Assembly: GCA_002633005.1 (NCBI GenBank)
Contig: NMRA01000375.1
Coordinates: 397,244-439,407, forward strand
Direction of reading: 5' to 3'
DNA: 42,164 bases
From: Phoronis australis
Lineage: Eukaryota > Phoronida > Phoronidae
The notes beneath the pieces are model-generated. The model ran no database searches, was not told the DNA's origin, and was given only the letters and a program-made list of their open reading frames with translations. The translations under genes were made by a program, and so were the position numbers. Shown here in pieces: positions 21,956 to 32,116 of this stretch. Within the stretch, counting starts at the first letter, position 1, and the number at the start of each line of letters is the position of its first letter.

Positions 21956-24300
21956 TTTTAATTTAATGACTAAGAAAACAATATATTTTTAAGGAAAAGA
22001 AGTTCATTGGAAAAGTAAAACATGTTCAAAAAGAAAATCTTATAAATCAGTTTTGTTTTTAAAGTGGAAAATATTGAAAATAACAGGTGTTCGTAAAATA
22101 TCAGATATAAAATAATTGAAAAAACTGAATGTGAAACTGGTTTAAAACCAAAATAAAAGCACAATCAAATACAAAATATTTTGCTTTTTGTCTCCATTTT
22201 CAGATGATTTGAAAATGAAAAGCAGACCTTTGCTGCTACAGCTCATGAGTTCATGTGGAGAACTTCTTGCTTATACTGGTCACTTCTCAGATTCCCTTAG
22301 CCCCAGACAACTTTTATGATGCCTTGCAGCTCGACCTTTGTATTGATGTAGATCTGAGCTAATGAAGTTGAAAGGTAATAGGTAGCAATGCTGTCTCAAC
22401 AATGGTGCTTGTTATTTTACCTAAGTTGGTTGTGGAGTTGCAGCTGAGACTGTTTATGGATTGCAACTGTGGATAGTAGTTTTAACTTGTTGAATTAAAT
22501 ATCTCAAAACTACTAAAAAGTTAATTTGTTTTTAACTTGACTATGGGCCATTTCCCAAAGAAACGATGGTTTTAAATATGGTTCAAACCAGATTTTGTAA
22601 TTTCATTTTTAATGCTCCTGTCTTTTTCTCTTATCGGGAAAGAGTTGGTCGATATCTTTTAATTTATTCTTAAACTTCAAGCACCAAAACAGTGGTATAT
22701 TTTGATTGCCGGCGAAACTTAATTAGTCCAGTTAATTGTGAACCCATCAATAAATTTTCCAGATCACAGCTACACTAAACATTTCACTACAGGTGTCATT
22801 AGTTTAAGTTTAGTTTTTATTAAAACTCAAGCCATAAAGTATACACTAAAGTGCAAATACTGTATGATGATAGCCAAATTGAAGATTTGGAATATATGGA
22901 CAAGTTAGGTTGCACTGACTATATAACTATTCTACTCTTTTGTCAAGTCATGAAACTGAGAGGGCACAATTTAAATATACATTAACTGTGTCCGAGTTAA
23001 AACTCTGGTTTAACAAGATTGAAAGAATATTAAAAGAATAATCCATGTGATATTCTTTTAATATTTTTTCAATCCGTGTGCTGTTGTCAACTTTGTTCAG
23101 TGTTTATAAATCAATAGAGTAGATCAATACCCACGGTCGCTTATCTTCAATCGTACCTTATGTTGGTAGTTTTTATCTTATTAGTTCATCGGTTTTTACA
23201 AATCGGAAACCTTAATTGGTTGTTTTTTCCAGCTGACTACCGCCGTGGTGTTTGTCTTTAACGAAAGTTATTTGTTAATGCATTTTGAAAATTCGTCAGT
23301 AAGCACAGGCAGATATTTTTGCTACAATTTAGGGTTCGGGTAATTACAATTAATTGGGTGTTTCTCCCATGCATGGAACAATGGGATCATCACAACTGTA
23401 GTGTTCATTCACTGTCAAATTTTACAGGACTATAGGTCTATTATCGTCCATATACAATCACTCATTGATCGTTTGTGCTGTCTAAAAGATACAATGTTTG
23501 TAAACAGAAACTTAATGAGCATGTAGTGATATGACCCCACACAATAGACTAGGTTGGGTAGGCCATTGAGCTGTAGATGGGCGAACAAAGGATTAATCTG
23601 GAGTGAACACTCATAATAGAATAAGTGATCACACTGATACCAAGGAAAATGTAGTAACAAAAGATTAAAGTGAATTCTTAACAACAAATACAGATCCCTT
23701 ATAATCCTGGATGGAGACTGTATGGAAATGAAATGCTTTGTTCTAAAGTTGGTGCATGAATTAGTGCANTGAACACTCATAATAGAATAAGTGATCACAC
23801 TGATACCAAGGAAAATGTAGTAACAAAAGATTAAAGTGAATTCTTTACAACAAATATAGATCCCTTATAATCCTGGATGGAGACTGTATGGAAATGAAAT
23901 GCTTTATTCTAAAGTTGGTGCATGAATTAGTGCACAGAGAATGGCTTCAAAAACATGTCAAGATAAACAGAATATTTGATTAGTGAAGTTTGAGGCCCCA
24001 CTTGTGGTCAGAGTTGAATTTTACATACATTTAGTTTTGATAACTGTGAACTTGAAGCCTTTATTAATGCGCATGACATGGCTTAGGAAAAAATGTCAAG
24101 AGCCGAAGACAATTTGATTGTTGAATTTTCTAACTGAATGTCACTCATGGTAGGTGCAGTACCTGTTGACTTGTACACCTACATGCCCTGTATTTATGTG
24201 TACACAACAATTAAGCATTCTGCTATTCACAGGCTTGAGTTTTGCATTTTCTGCTTGATTTGATCAGCACTGTTTATAGGGACTCTCAGCTGTCTGAACT
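21956..24300. other. No gene; AT-rich, one hairpin, one assembly duplication
   Basis: A 23-nt stem hairpin occurs at 23018-23040 / 23051-23074 (GATTGAAAGAATATTAAAAGAATA and its complement, loop about 10 nt). A 165-bp duplication flanks the N at 23769 (23604-23768 and 23770-23934, about 3 differences). No protein-coding signal is recognised. Confidence 0.55.
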
Positions 24301-24312
24301 CGGATCCCACGT

Positions 24313-24520
24313 CATCTACTAAATAACGGGCATCTTAATGCATTTTGTTGCTGAGAGAAAGTTTGTATACTATCACCCCATCTACTAAATAACGGGCATA
24401 CTCTGTGTATATGGCTATATTTGATACAACGGACAGGAGTATTTGGGGCCCCTCAACGAAGTTAGGGGCATATTGCGTGTAAGTGACTACTTTGATGCAA
24501 CTGACACCAGTAGTTGGTTC
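24313..24520. repeat. Short diverged tandem repeat
   Basis: CATCTACTAAATAACGGGCA occurs at 24313 and 24379, and a third diverged version (CAACGAAGTTAGGGGCATATTG) follows near 24457. The period is roughly 66-80 bp, with similar intervening text ending in GATACAACGGAC or GATGCAACTGAC. Confidence 0.6.
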
Positions 24521-24668
24521 GCATCCAACCGACATTTTCTTCCGTGCTATCCTAGAGGAGGCGCCACTTTCCTAAATTATTTGGTGTAGTTTCCTGTTAT
24601 TGTATTGCGACGGGAAATTCTCGCATCTAATTTACTGTCCAGTACATCGAAAGCAAAATAATACTTAC

Positions 24669-24767
24669 GGTATTTAAAAGATGTTCAAAATTTTGAAATA
24701 GAGAACTGTTAGTATCGTGAGTACTTTTAGCAATGCTACTACCACCCGACCACATAACAACCGACAT
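24669..24767 (-). CDS. Candidate first coding exon (ATG, phase 0 donor)
   Basis: On the minus strand GCGCCATGT starts a 33-codon frame (MSVVMWSGGSSIAKSTHD ... EHLLNT) that ends exactly at a near-perfect donor, AATACC|GTAAGTAT. The peptide is Ser/Asn-rich, with no domain or clear signal peptide. It could be the start of the KAP gene or of an unrelated gene. A hAT element begins about 55 bp upstream (24820). Confidence 0.35.
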
Positions 24768-24819
24768 GGCGCAACTTTTGTAAAAGCACGCTTGCGTAAT
24801 GTAAAATAAACCCTGTTAC

Positions 24820-25800
24820 ATAGGCGGATTTAGGGTGGGGGGCAGGCCCCCCTGGCTGCCGCAAAAAATAAAACAGCAAGAACGTAGGGAAATGTTGAGT
24901 TTATTAATTAACCCCGGTAATTAACATTATACGGCTGAAACAAGATTTAAATGTGTGCAGTTTTAGTGTATTTGAGGGGGGGGGGGGAGATTTCAGATTC
25001 AATTTCACGTGTCAAATTCGGTACACGGCGCAATCGTAACGGAACGATGGCCAAGTAAAGGTTCTCCCGCGATATCCCAGGCGACCGGCAGTGGCGCTAC
25101 GCACTACGACTCCGTTTCCGTCGTCTGCTTCTCTGTGCAATGAAGAAAATTACTTCATTTTTTAAAGAAAATGGAGTCTGAGTGACGATGAAAAAACAAA
25201 AGCTGCTAGTAAGATATGAATTTTAATGGAAGCCTTAGTGAATCACTCAGAAACTCATAATTCTCTCTTTTTCAAACCTTAACTTAAGACGTTTTCCAAA
25301 TTAATCGCGTCATTAATGCCAACACAAAAAAGGATTTGGTCTTTTGGGCAATTGAAGACTATTTTAAATACAACAAATTTGTTACGAATTGATTGCACAA
25401 AGTACAAAAAGTGTAATAATCATTACAAAAACAAGTAGGTTTTGCACGCAAACGCTGTGGACCATAAACAAGTAGGTCTTTTCGTATTAAATTACGTGTG
25501 AAATTGTGGTGGTGCAGCAGTAAAGATCGCGCTCTCTATTAGCCAGGTCGTGAGTTCGAGTCGGCTTATTGCAGTTTTTCAAGCTTGACACGTTCTCCGT
25601 GTTTTTTTCTTGGATAATACTTCAGGAATCAAGAAAAATGCTTGATCTTTAGAGGAAAAATATTCCCTGAGCAGGTGGGGGGCTAAACTCCCCTTCCGAC
25701 CTCCCCCCATTCGGTGCTATGCGCATCTACAATCGTGCTTTGCGCAAATGTTTACAGACTAAATGTAGGCCCCTCTTGTGATATCCTAGATCTGCCACTG
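24820..25800 (+). mobile_element. hAT-like non-autonomous element, copy 2 (complete)
   Basis: The left end is ATAGGCGGATTTAGGG and the right end CCTAGATCTGCCACTG, imperfect inverted repeats. TGTTAC stands immediately outside both ends (24814-24819 and 25801-25806), a probable target duplication. The interior aligns with 1-767. The transposase start MKKIT is at 25140 but the frame breaks within 15 codons. A run of G follows the left end near 24975. Confidence 0.75.
25510..25563 (+). other. tRNA-like A/B box segment in hAT copy 2
   Basis: TGGTGCAGCAG (25510-25520) resembles an A box. AGTTCGAGTCG (25553-25563) is close to the B-box consensus GGTTCGANTCC. The 43-bp spacing is normal for tRNA-derived SINEs. 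A complete cloverleaf is not evident. Confidence 0.4.
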
Positions 25801-25806
25801 TGTTAC

Positions 25807-28713
25807 TTATTGTTAAAAATTTTATTTTAAACTTAAAAGTTGTAAATCGCATTTAGCTTCTATAACAAACGTTCAAGTTAGATTATAATAAAAACTCTTT
25901 GATGTTGAGACAACAACACTTAGCAAATGGGGAGTACGTACATGATGACAGTGGATGCTTAGGATATCATATTGAAGCATGCTGGATTGTTTGAGCGAGG
26001 TGGAGTTTAAAATGTTGATTGAGGATTGGGTAATTATTCACTGAGTGGCTGTTCTTATGTCCGTATAAGTTGTTGTTTGCATCTCCTTCCATCTGGGAGT
26101 ACATACACCCGATTTGTCAATCACAACCTTGTCAGCTCCACGGAATTTCGGCATTGTTTAGTTGTTGGTATAAGTGTTTGGTAGACGATAAAATGTAAGG
26201 CGTGTGGATTTCTACTGTGCACTACTTTGTGATTCGTCCGTGTAATATCAAAAAATTGCGTACTAGGTGTTTTTAACCAATCGTGTCGTAACGCATTCCA
26301 GGTCATGTGAGAAATGACGTTATTGCTTCACGTCATTCTTTGTATCAAACGGACAATAAACTATTTGAAAATATAACAAAACCGGATCATTGGGAAATGC
26401 ATGTCGCGTAGCTTTTCCGATTACTGATAAAAATTGCCATTTTTCCACAAGATGCCCAATATATCTGTATTACTAGTACAACTAGTACTACATGTGTTTT
26501 CAAGTTTTGACTGCATTATATGTACAGGTATAAAGTTTTCGATTTTTGTGTCTGTGGTTTTGCGTGTGACATACATTTGGATGTCAGTGTTTTGTCAATG
26601 TGAAATGTAAAATGCAATTCGTCTGCAATAGAAAGGGCATATTCTATCAACATAGTCTGTTTTCAAATGCCAACCTCTCTCAATTAATGAATCGTGGTTT
26701 CCACATCGAATAGTTTGGATAAATACACGTTGCAAACTAAATCAAATGCATACAGTAGTTAGGGATGTCGAGAGGGTGCGGAAAGGGAGGCCCACAACCC
26801 CAGGCCCGTGGCAATTAAGGCCATCTTCAGTGAAGGGAAAAAAACGGCACAACAAAAAACAAAAGTTCCAAAGGTTTGGGCTAGTCGGCCTCAGATAACT
26901 CAGAAACCTATGAAGGTCCCTCAAAATTTTACGGGTGTTGAAAGCAGGTAAAAGAAGAGACGATGTAGATTACGTGCCTGTTTGTGTTGTATAATATGGG
27001 CTGCCTGCATTATTGCTATGAAATGAACATGGAAAAACTGCTTTTGCAACATGGTTTGTATTATAATTGCCCTGCGATTACAGTTGTACATACATACTAG
27101 ACCAGTTACAAAATTACTCATGGGAACCAAAAAATGGCCAATTCACCAAAAACCAAGGAGTCATCAGAACTAATGTGCCAACCCTTTTCAGTCCTTCAAC
27201 AAAATATCATTTGTAGTGGACATAAACCCTCCTACAATCACATAAAACAACTTTTGATTTAGACAACTAAATAGGCATTATTTCCTGGTAAGTTTTGAGC
27301 AATTTAAGAATTTCAAAAGAACTGGCAATATGCAATCGGTTGAGACCTGGCTCTATAAGATGGCTTGTCAGATAGTGTGTAATTTTATACACCCAGCATG
27401 GTCTCGGGGAATAGCAAACTGTTAATTCGCTGCAATTCCAGAAATCATCTCCAATCTGGATAAGGAACAAATTGAGAAAAGTTTATAGAGGTAAATGGTC
27501 TCAATCAAATTTTTTTCTCCTGGACGGAATGTGGCTTTACAACCCAGGCAGAAAGATAAGTGAATAAAACCAGCCTAACTGTAACAGGGGCTCAAATGTC
27601 AGAAATAAATACTCATTAACAAACAAAAATCTATAATGGTAAATAAAATGCAGAAACATACATTTAGATCAAGTACACAATTTCAAGAAAAAGAAACAGT
27701 ACAATGGTCAGAAATCATCTAAATGTGTTGGCCACCCTGAGAATTCCTGGCAGACCAAAAAATCTAGTGGCTAAACAAAAGGAACAATGTACCATTACCA
27801 TGTAGCTGTACCTACTCAATCCACTGACCCAGGATCATGATCGGTGGCGGGACAAAAATTCAATTCAGGTAAATTTAGATATGTGCTGTTCACGCAGCAG
27901 TTCTTGTGCAAGCAAAGCTTGCAACAACATACAAGCCTACTTCCCTACACAGCTGTGCTGATATACCCCCACTGGTTTTAACAGATCAGCCAGAGTATTT
28001 ACAGGTCCATCGACTGTAGTGTTTCCTTCCTTTGAATTTTTACAATGCTACATCTTTGACAATCTTAAGGTAGGTGTATACATGTACACTGATCAAATCT
28101 CCAGGTTCTTAACTAAAATGAGTAAAAGGGAGTTTTAGCTAGTTAGACATGACTCTGAAAGTGACAAAAATCGAAAAAAAGTTTTGTTTGTAGTTCGTTT
28201 TATAAAAAAATCGAATTTTTTAATTTCCAAAAAATCCAATTTTACCTCGAATTTCTTTTTAAAATGCACAGGGATTATCATCAACTGTTTCCTTACGCAA
28301 TATTCTACTTATCCATACCAAATATATGTACAAAATCATTATGATCTTGATTTTGTGGCATTTTTTGTGTGTGAGATGGGGCAAGCACGCCACTTTTTGT
28401 CATTTGGTCACGTTCCGTCTAATAACTAAAAATCTGGTCCATTTATCAAAAAACCCTGGCACGCGATTTTACTTCAGTCCTAGAGGATTTCAAATTTGCA
28501 ACTTTCGTAAAAATTGAACCACGTGTTGTGGAAAAATAAGCCCGAGAATCTTGTCACTATCCTGAAATCACGAGCCGAGAAAAACGGCTTTGAAGTTAAG
28601 CGGTCATCGATTGCCACTTGAGATCAAATTTCGTTCAGAATGCGTGGTCATTATGTTCCAATTTTTGTTGAAGTACTAGAAATAAAGCTTATATTTACTT
28701 CATATTTAGAAAA
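25807..28713. other. No recognisable gene
   Basis: This is AT-rich sequence with only short frames on both strands and no splice-bounded open block that I trust. A small palindrome (TGCAAGCAAAGCTTGCA) is present near 27908. Confidence 0.4.
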
Positions 28714-29022
28714 TGTGACACACCTGTTTGTTAACAGTGTAATTTTAATCATTTTTCGAACTTGTGAAGCACGACAGACGACCAAAACAAATATGGCTGT
28801 CACGTGGGCGGAGCTTAGCGTTGATCTATTGTCTGCTGTACTGGTGTGCCGATCACACATTAAAACCATGTGTTGATTGTTTATACGACTCATCTGAACT
28901 CTCCACTCAGTTTGTAAAAGACTCTCTAACTATATTACACAGACCTGTTTGTTAGTTTTCCAATATTATCATCAACCAATATATATGTTATATCAAATCG
29001 CCGCGTTACTGCCTACATAACA
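28714..29022 (+). mobile_element. Gypsy-type LTR (5' LTR or solo-LTR relic)
   Basis: The block starts TGTGACACACCTG and ends CTACATAACA (TG...CA ends, about 309 bp). It is followed directly by TATTGGCGACGAGGATA, which matches the primer-binding-site region common in invertebrate Ty3/gypsy elements. No second LTR is in the window. Confidence 0.55.
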
Positions 29023-29145
29023 ATATTGGCGACGAGGATAAAGAACTACTTTCATAGTAATGGTTCAACATTTTTACGTGCCTGTACCGAATGGACTTTG
29101 GGATAAGAAAATATCACTTTCTGCGCAAATAGCGCCGTTTGGGTG
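29023..29145 (+). mobile_element. LTR-element leader: primer-binding site and gag-like start
   Basis: TTGGCGACGAGGATA (about 29026-29040) is the presumed primer-binding site. An ATG at 29060 opens a 28-codon frame beginning MVQHFYVPVPNG, reminiscent of gypsy gag N-termini, and then stops. No pol sequence follows, so the element is truncated. Confidence 0.45.
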
Positions 29146-30034
29146 AGGTTCTCAAGTTACTTAAGTTTCTTATATTGCTTTCCTCTAGAATTGTATAATA
29201 TCATGAGTTTTAATTCAGGGTTACGTTTGAATCTATGCACTAGAAAATTTTTTGTTATGTTGAACATTGGGTCATTTCTCTAATTCTTTGGGTTACGGCC
29301 AGTGGCAAGTTAAAAATCCTCTGGGTTTGACAGCATAATTTCTCCACGGCGCGTTCCCAGCACAGAAGCACGGTTTATCTGCGAAGACTCTACTCTGACG
29401 GCAAGTAGTTGTCCATGTGTCGCGCGCGCGGCTTGTCTTCACAGCGGGTGCATGCACTCTCACCGAATCGTGCAACACCACCCACGTCGACACTCAGCGT
29501 CCTCTCGCAAGACACCTGACCTTATATTACCGACTTCTCTTATACATGCACAATTTCTGCACGGACTCCTCAAGAGTGAGTGCAGTGATGGCTTTGGTAG
29601 GGCTTGGCGTACTCAACTTAATGTTTTTGCAGATAGACAAACAGGCTCAGGCTCGGAACAGGAGCTAGTTCACCATTTCACTACCAACTTTCACATGATC
29701 AAGAATAGAATTGTTTTATTCTTGGTCTTGCTACAACACCAATATCAGCTGGTACATCACTCTCGATTGCCCGGTTACGCAATGCTTGTTGACAGGGTTA
29801 GATTAGAGCTAGTGTCCTTGTATATAAGCTCCGCCCCAGTTGTCAATCACTGAGCAGGTGAGCACTCAAGCCATATGACTTACTGAGGCTTGGTCAAATA
29901 TAGCTAAAAAACAACTTTGGATTTTCATAATGATTTTATTTTTCTTTAGTATACTGTGCATCAAGAATTAAAGATTAGGATGACATAAAAGTGTAAAAAA
30001 CAGTCAAAATTAATTTTTTTGTGTATCCACCTAC
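29146..30034. other. No confident gene; TATA-like site at 29820
   Basis: TTGTATATAAGCTCCGCCCC (about 29818-29837) looks like a TATA box next to a GC box, but no transcript can be attached to it. Overlapping frames on both strands (29293-29853) are not recognised. Confidence 0.3.
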
Positions 30035-30120
30035 CTTAAGTAATCGTGAACCTGTTGCTGAACCACCCTTTGTGGGAATAGTTGATAAACGTTTCCGTGT
30101 TTCTCAAGTTGTGAGCCCTT
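30035..30120 (-). CDS. Weak candidate exon
   Basis: On the minus strand a frame containing KGSQLEKHGNVYQLFPQ and VVQQQVHDYL ends at a strong donor (CTTAAG|GTAGGT, phase 2). The acceptor is uncertain. It may belong with the RHIM-exon gene, since it is the next block downstream after the gap at 30300, but the sequence also lies in a local duplication, so coding status is doubtful. Confidence 0.22.
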
Positions 30121-30265
30121 TGCTGACGTCATGTACGTTATCTGTTCGCCTGCAGCTGGCGCAGCGATTAGTGTGAATCGTTGGATTAGTTGAATTGTGT
30201 GTTTCGTGTCTTTCAAGTTGTGAGCCTTTTGCCAACGTCATGTGCGCTATCTGCTTGCTAACAGG
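30093..30265. repeat. Local duplication with CRE-like site
   Basis: About 58 bp is repeated at 105-bp spacing: TTTCTCAAGTTGTGAGCCCTTTGCTGACGTCATGT (30097 onward) and the diverged TCTTTCAAGTTGTGAGCCTTTTGCCAACGTCATGT (30202 onward). The first copy has a perfect CRE palindrome (TGACGTCA, 30124-30131). A TATAAA-like string (GGTATAAAGG, about 30271) follows, then a G run and the gap. Confidence 0.65.
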
Positions 30266-30299
30266 GAAGGAGGTATAAAGGAAGACGGGGGGGGGGGGG

Positions 30300-30306
30300 N
30301 NNNNNN
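30300..30306. other. Assembly gap (7 N)
   Basis: Seven Ns follow a G homopolymer. Gap size may be nominal. Confidence 0.98.
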
Positions 30307-30321
30307 ACGAGTCCGAAGATC

Positions 30322-30524
30322 TTAGATTCTAGTGACACTGTGTCTACTACACATGATATACGTGACGATTTTAATCAATAATAAATTGATAGTTTCTGTT
30401 TGTTCTAACAGGACTCGATCAAAAAAAGGAATATTCGTATAACCACTACATTGCAATTTAAATGTCTCGTCCTCATTCGTCTCATCCTCCTGCTTTCTGT
30501 TGTCTATTGGCACTGGTGGTGGTT
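30322..30524 (-). CDS. Candidate exon downstream of the RHIM exon
   Basis: The minus frame reads EPPPVPIDNRKQEDETNEDE and continues to a stop at 30322. Acceptors GTGAAG|AACC (30524) and CCACCAG|TGCC (30512) both keep the phase 1 required by the RHIM exon. A third (CAACAG|AAAG) would fit a 25-nt micro-exon at about 30670-30645 bounded by TTTTTAG and CAG|GTATGC. It could be the terminal exon, or it may leave through a weak donor near 30443. The acidic, Pro-rich peptide fits a disordered tail. Confidence 0.4.
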
Positions 30525-30922
30525 CTTCACAAGCGGTATAATAATAGAATAACATAAGCCACATTTCATGGTGACTGTGGACGAACAATGCATTGGTCGT
30601 CATTGACATTGCTCGGAGAACATGTCATCTGTGCAAGGCATACCTGTGGAACAATGGCGCTCGTCTGCCTAAAAATCTTACAATAGTTTAATAAAAATCA
30701 GTTTGGACAAAAGCGACTACTGACTTGCTATATAAAACCGAAGGACTAAGCGGCCGCCAGTGTCACATGAACTGTTTAATAAAACTGTTCTTACAATTGT
30801 ATACGATGACAGAATTGGACTTTTAAAGAATGTGTACATGTAATGTCTTGAAAGTTTGAGAGGAGACAAAAGTAACATTAATTTACGAGTACTATGTTTA
30901 AATAATGAGACTGTGTCATTAC

Positions 30923-31195
30923 CTTCTTTGATTGTGCTTTCGGAGCTCCCATCTGATGACACACCCTGTTCCTGACCAGATGGTCCCTTTGGGATTGAAC
31001 GTCCCTTTTGTTCATGCTCGGCCCTAACGTATTCTATGTCTTCTTCGCATTGATTAACATTCATTGTGTTATAGTTTCCAATCTGGACGTTCCCTGTTTT
31101 ACCCGAAAAAGTGACCCTTGGAGAAGTCGCATACTCAGGAGTGTTTGAAGTACCACTAAAAGATTGTCCGCTACAGTCTTCGTTCTGTATTTCAT
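30923..31195 (-). CDS. Exon encoding a RHIM-type amyloid signalling motif
   Basis: On the minus strand this 273-nt exon lies between the acceptor GATTATATTCCAG|AT and the donor AAAGAAG|GTAATG, open in phase 1 at both ends (90 full codons plus split ones). It contains VTFSGKTGNVQIGNYNTMNV; the core VQIGNYNTM is at 31088-31062. The RIP homotypic interaction motif consensus is (I/V)Q(I/V/L)GxxNxM, matched at every fixed position. The rest is hydrophilic and disordered-looking (CEEDIEYVRAEHEQKG, then SSDGSSESTIKE). RHIMs form amyloid cores that couple RIPK1, RIPK3, ZBP1/DAI, TRIF and Drosophila Imd-type adaptors. No kinase, death, TIR or Z-alpha domain is recognisable in the window to say which class this is. 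Upstream exons must lie above 31195, beyond LINE and array sequence, unless the exon belongs to the KAP gene. Confidence 0.7.
31062..31088 (-). other. RHIM core VQIGNYNTM
   Basis: Nine codons, GTC CAG ATT GGA AAC TAT AAC ACA ATG on the minus strand, match (I/V)Q(I/V/L)GxxNxM. The surrounding Gly/Ser/Thr/Asn-rich residues are typical of RHIM flanks. Confidence 0.75.
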
Positions 31196-31488
31196 CTGGA
31201 ATATAATCATATGCTTACATAGACCAGCACTTATACTTATTTTTCTGCTCAAAGAATGAAAATCTAACCTGGCCTTTTATTCTCGCAAAATTGGTCTCAC
31301 AATACCGCTTAGCGTGAGAGATACGTATACTTTTCATTTCTTAAATTTTATTTTACGGGTACAGGTAAATATTGTAGCTAACATTCACTGCTCAGAAATC
31401 GAATTAACAGTTGGGCAACAAGTAAATATTGCACAAATGAATTATCATAGAAACAATTAAAAACAGTCATAGTTGATGCAATTACAAA

Positions 31489-31504
31489 CACACACGCACA
31501 CACA

Positions 31505-31548
<44 letters not shown>
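31489..31548. repeat. (CA)n microsatellite ending at an N
   Basis: About 60 bp of ACACAC with single interruptions (G, T) runs up to the N at 31549, a typical sequencing or assembly break. Confidence 0.95.
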
Positions 31549-31629
31549 NCAGATATGACAAGAATCAACAATTTTAACAACGACAATTTTCCCCTTACTT
31601 GTTCATTTTCTTGTTTTTCAATTTTTTAA

Positions 31630-31830
31630 AACTTGCATTTGTAAAATTCGTATCGTAAACCACCATTGCTCGATGTTTTATTGTTTTGGGATTGTTTTAA
31701 AGCGTCAAAGCGCTCCTCCTTTGTGATCTCTTGTTCTAATAATACGGAAAGATCATCTCTCAATACTTTCCCACTAGTCAGAGTAAATTTATCAGAGAAT
31801 GTTTTGTATCTGTTTACTTGGCGGAATTCT
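31630..31830 (-). pseudogene. LINE reverse-transcriptase fragment (L1/Tx1-type)
   Basis: The minus frame reads KTFSDKFTLTSG, then LSVLLEQEITKEERFDALKQ and SQNNKTSSNGGLRYEFYK. This is the start of the reverse-transcriptase domain of L1/Tx1-like non-LTR elements (family pattern EIT.EE...AL....NNKSPG.DGL..EFYK). It ends abruptly before the catalytic YxDD region. It probably belongs to the same insertion as 40570-40141. Confidence 0.7.
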
Positions 31831-32000
31831 TCAAATTCCGACAACTATGTTGCTCTGCCATCAAGTTTGTTTTTACTTTTAAATTTCGCCAAGTATGTCG
31901 GTCTTCCACCAAGTTTTTACTTGGCGGAATTCTTCCGCCAAGTATGTTGCTCTGTCGTCAAGTTTTTTTATTTTTACTTGGCTGAATTCTGGTCGCAGTT
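31817..32000. repeat. Left edge of array: CTTGGCGGAA / TTCCGCCAAG hairpins
   Basis: Several copies of ACTTGGCGGAATTC and TTCGCCAAGTATGT alternate here. At 31920-31942 CTTGGCGGAA-TTC-TTCCGCCAAG forms a perfect 10-bp stem. The same hairpin recurs at 38963-38985. Confidence 0.75.
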
Positions 32001-32078
32001 TTCGGCCGATCCGCACGAAATTTGCACACGACGTGTAGATTGGAAAGTCGTGGAAGCCTATTGTTTTTGGTTATGATT

Positions 32079-32116
32079 GGATACAAAATGGCGGACGTGG
32101 CGGCCATTTTGTATCC
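32079..32116. repeat. 14-bp-stem palindrome around a YY1-like site
   Basis: GGATACAAAATGGC at 32079-32092 is the reverse complement of GCCATTTTGTATCC at 32103-32116, separated by 10 bp. It corresponds to the GGATCCAAGATGGCGG...GGCGGCCATTTTG block of the other units. Confidence 0.8.

Noticed and set aside
23018-23074. Hairpin as a microRNA precursor
   Set aside because: The stem is nearly all A/T with a 10-nt loop and no flanking stem extension; more likely a small palindrome.
29452-29853. 133-codon plus frame
   Set aside because: Low-complexity His/Arg/Ser content, overlapping antisense frames, no family.
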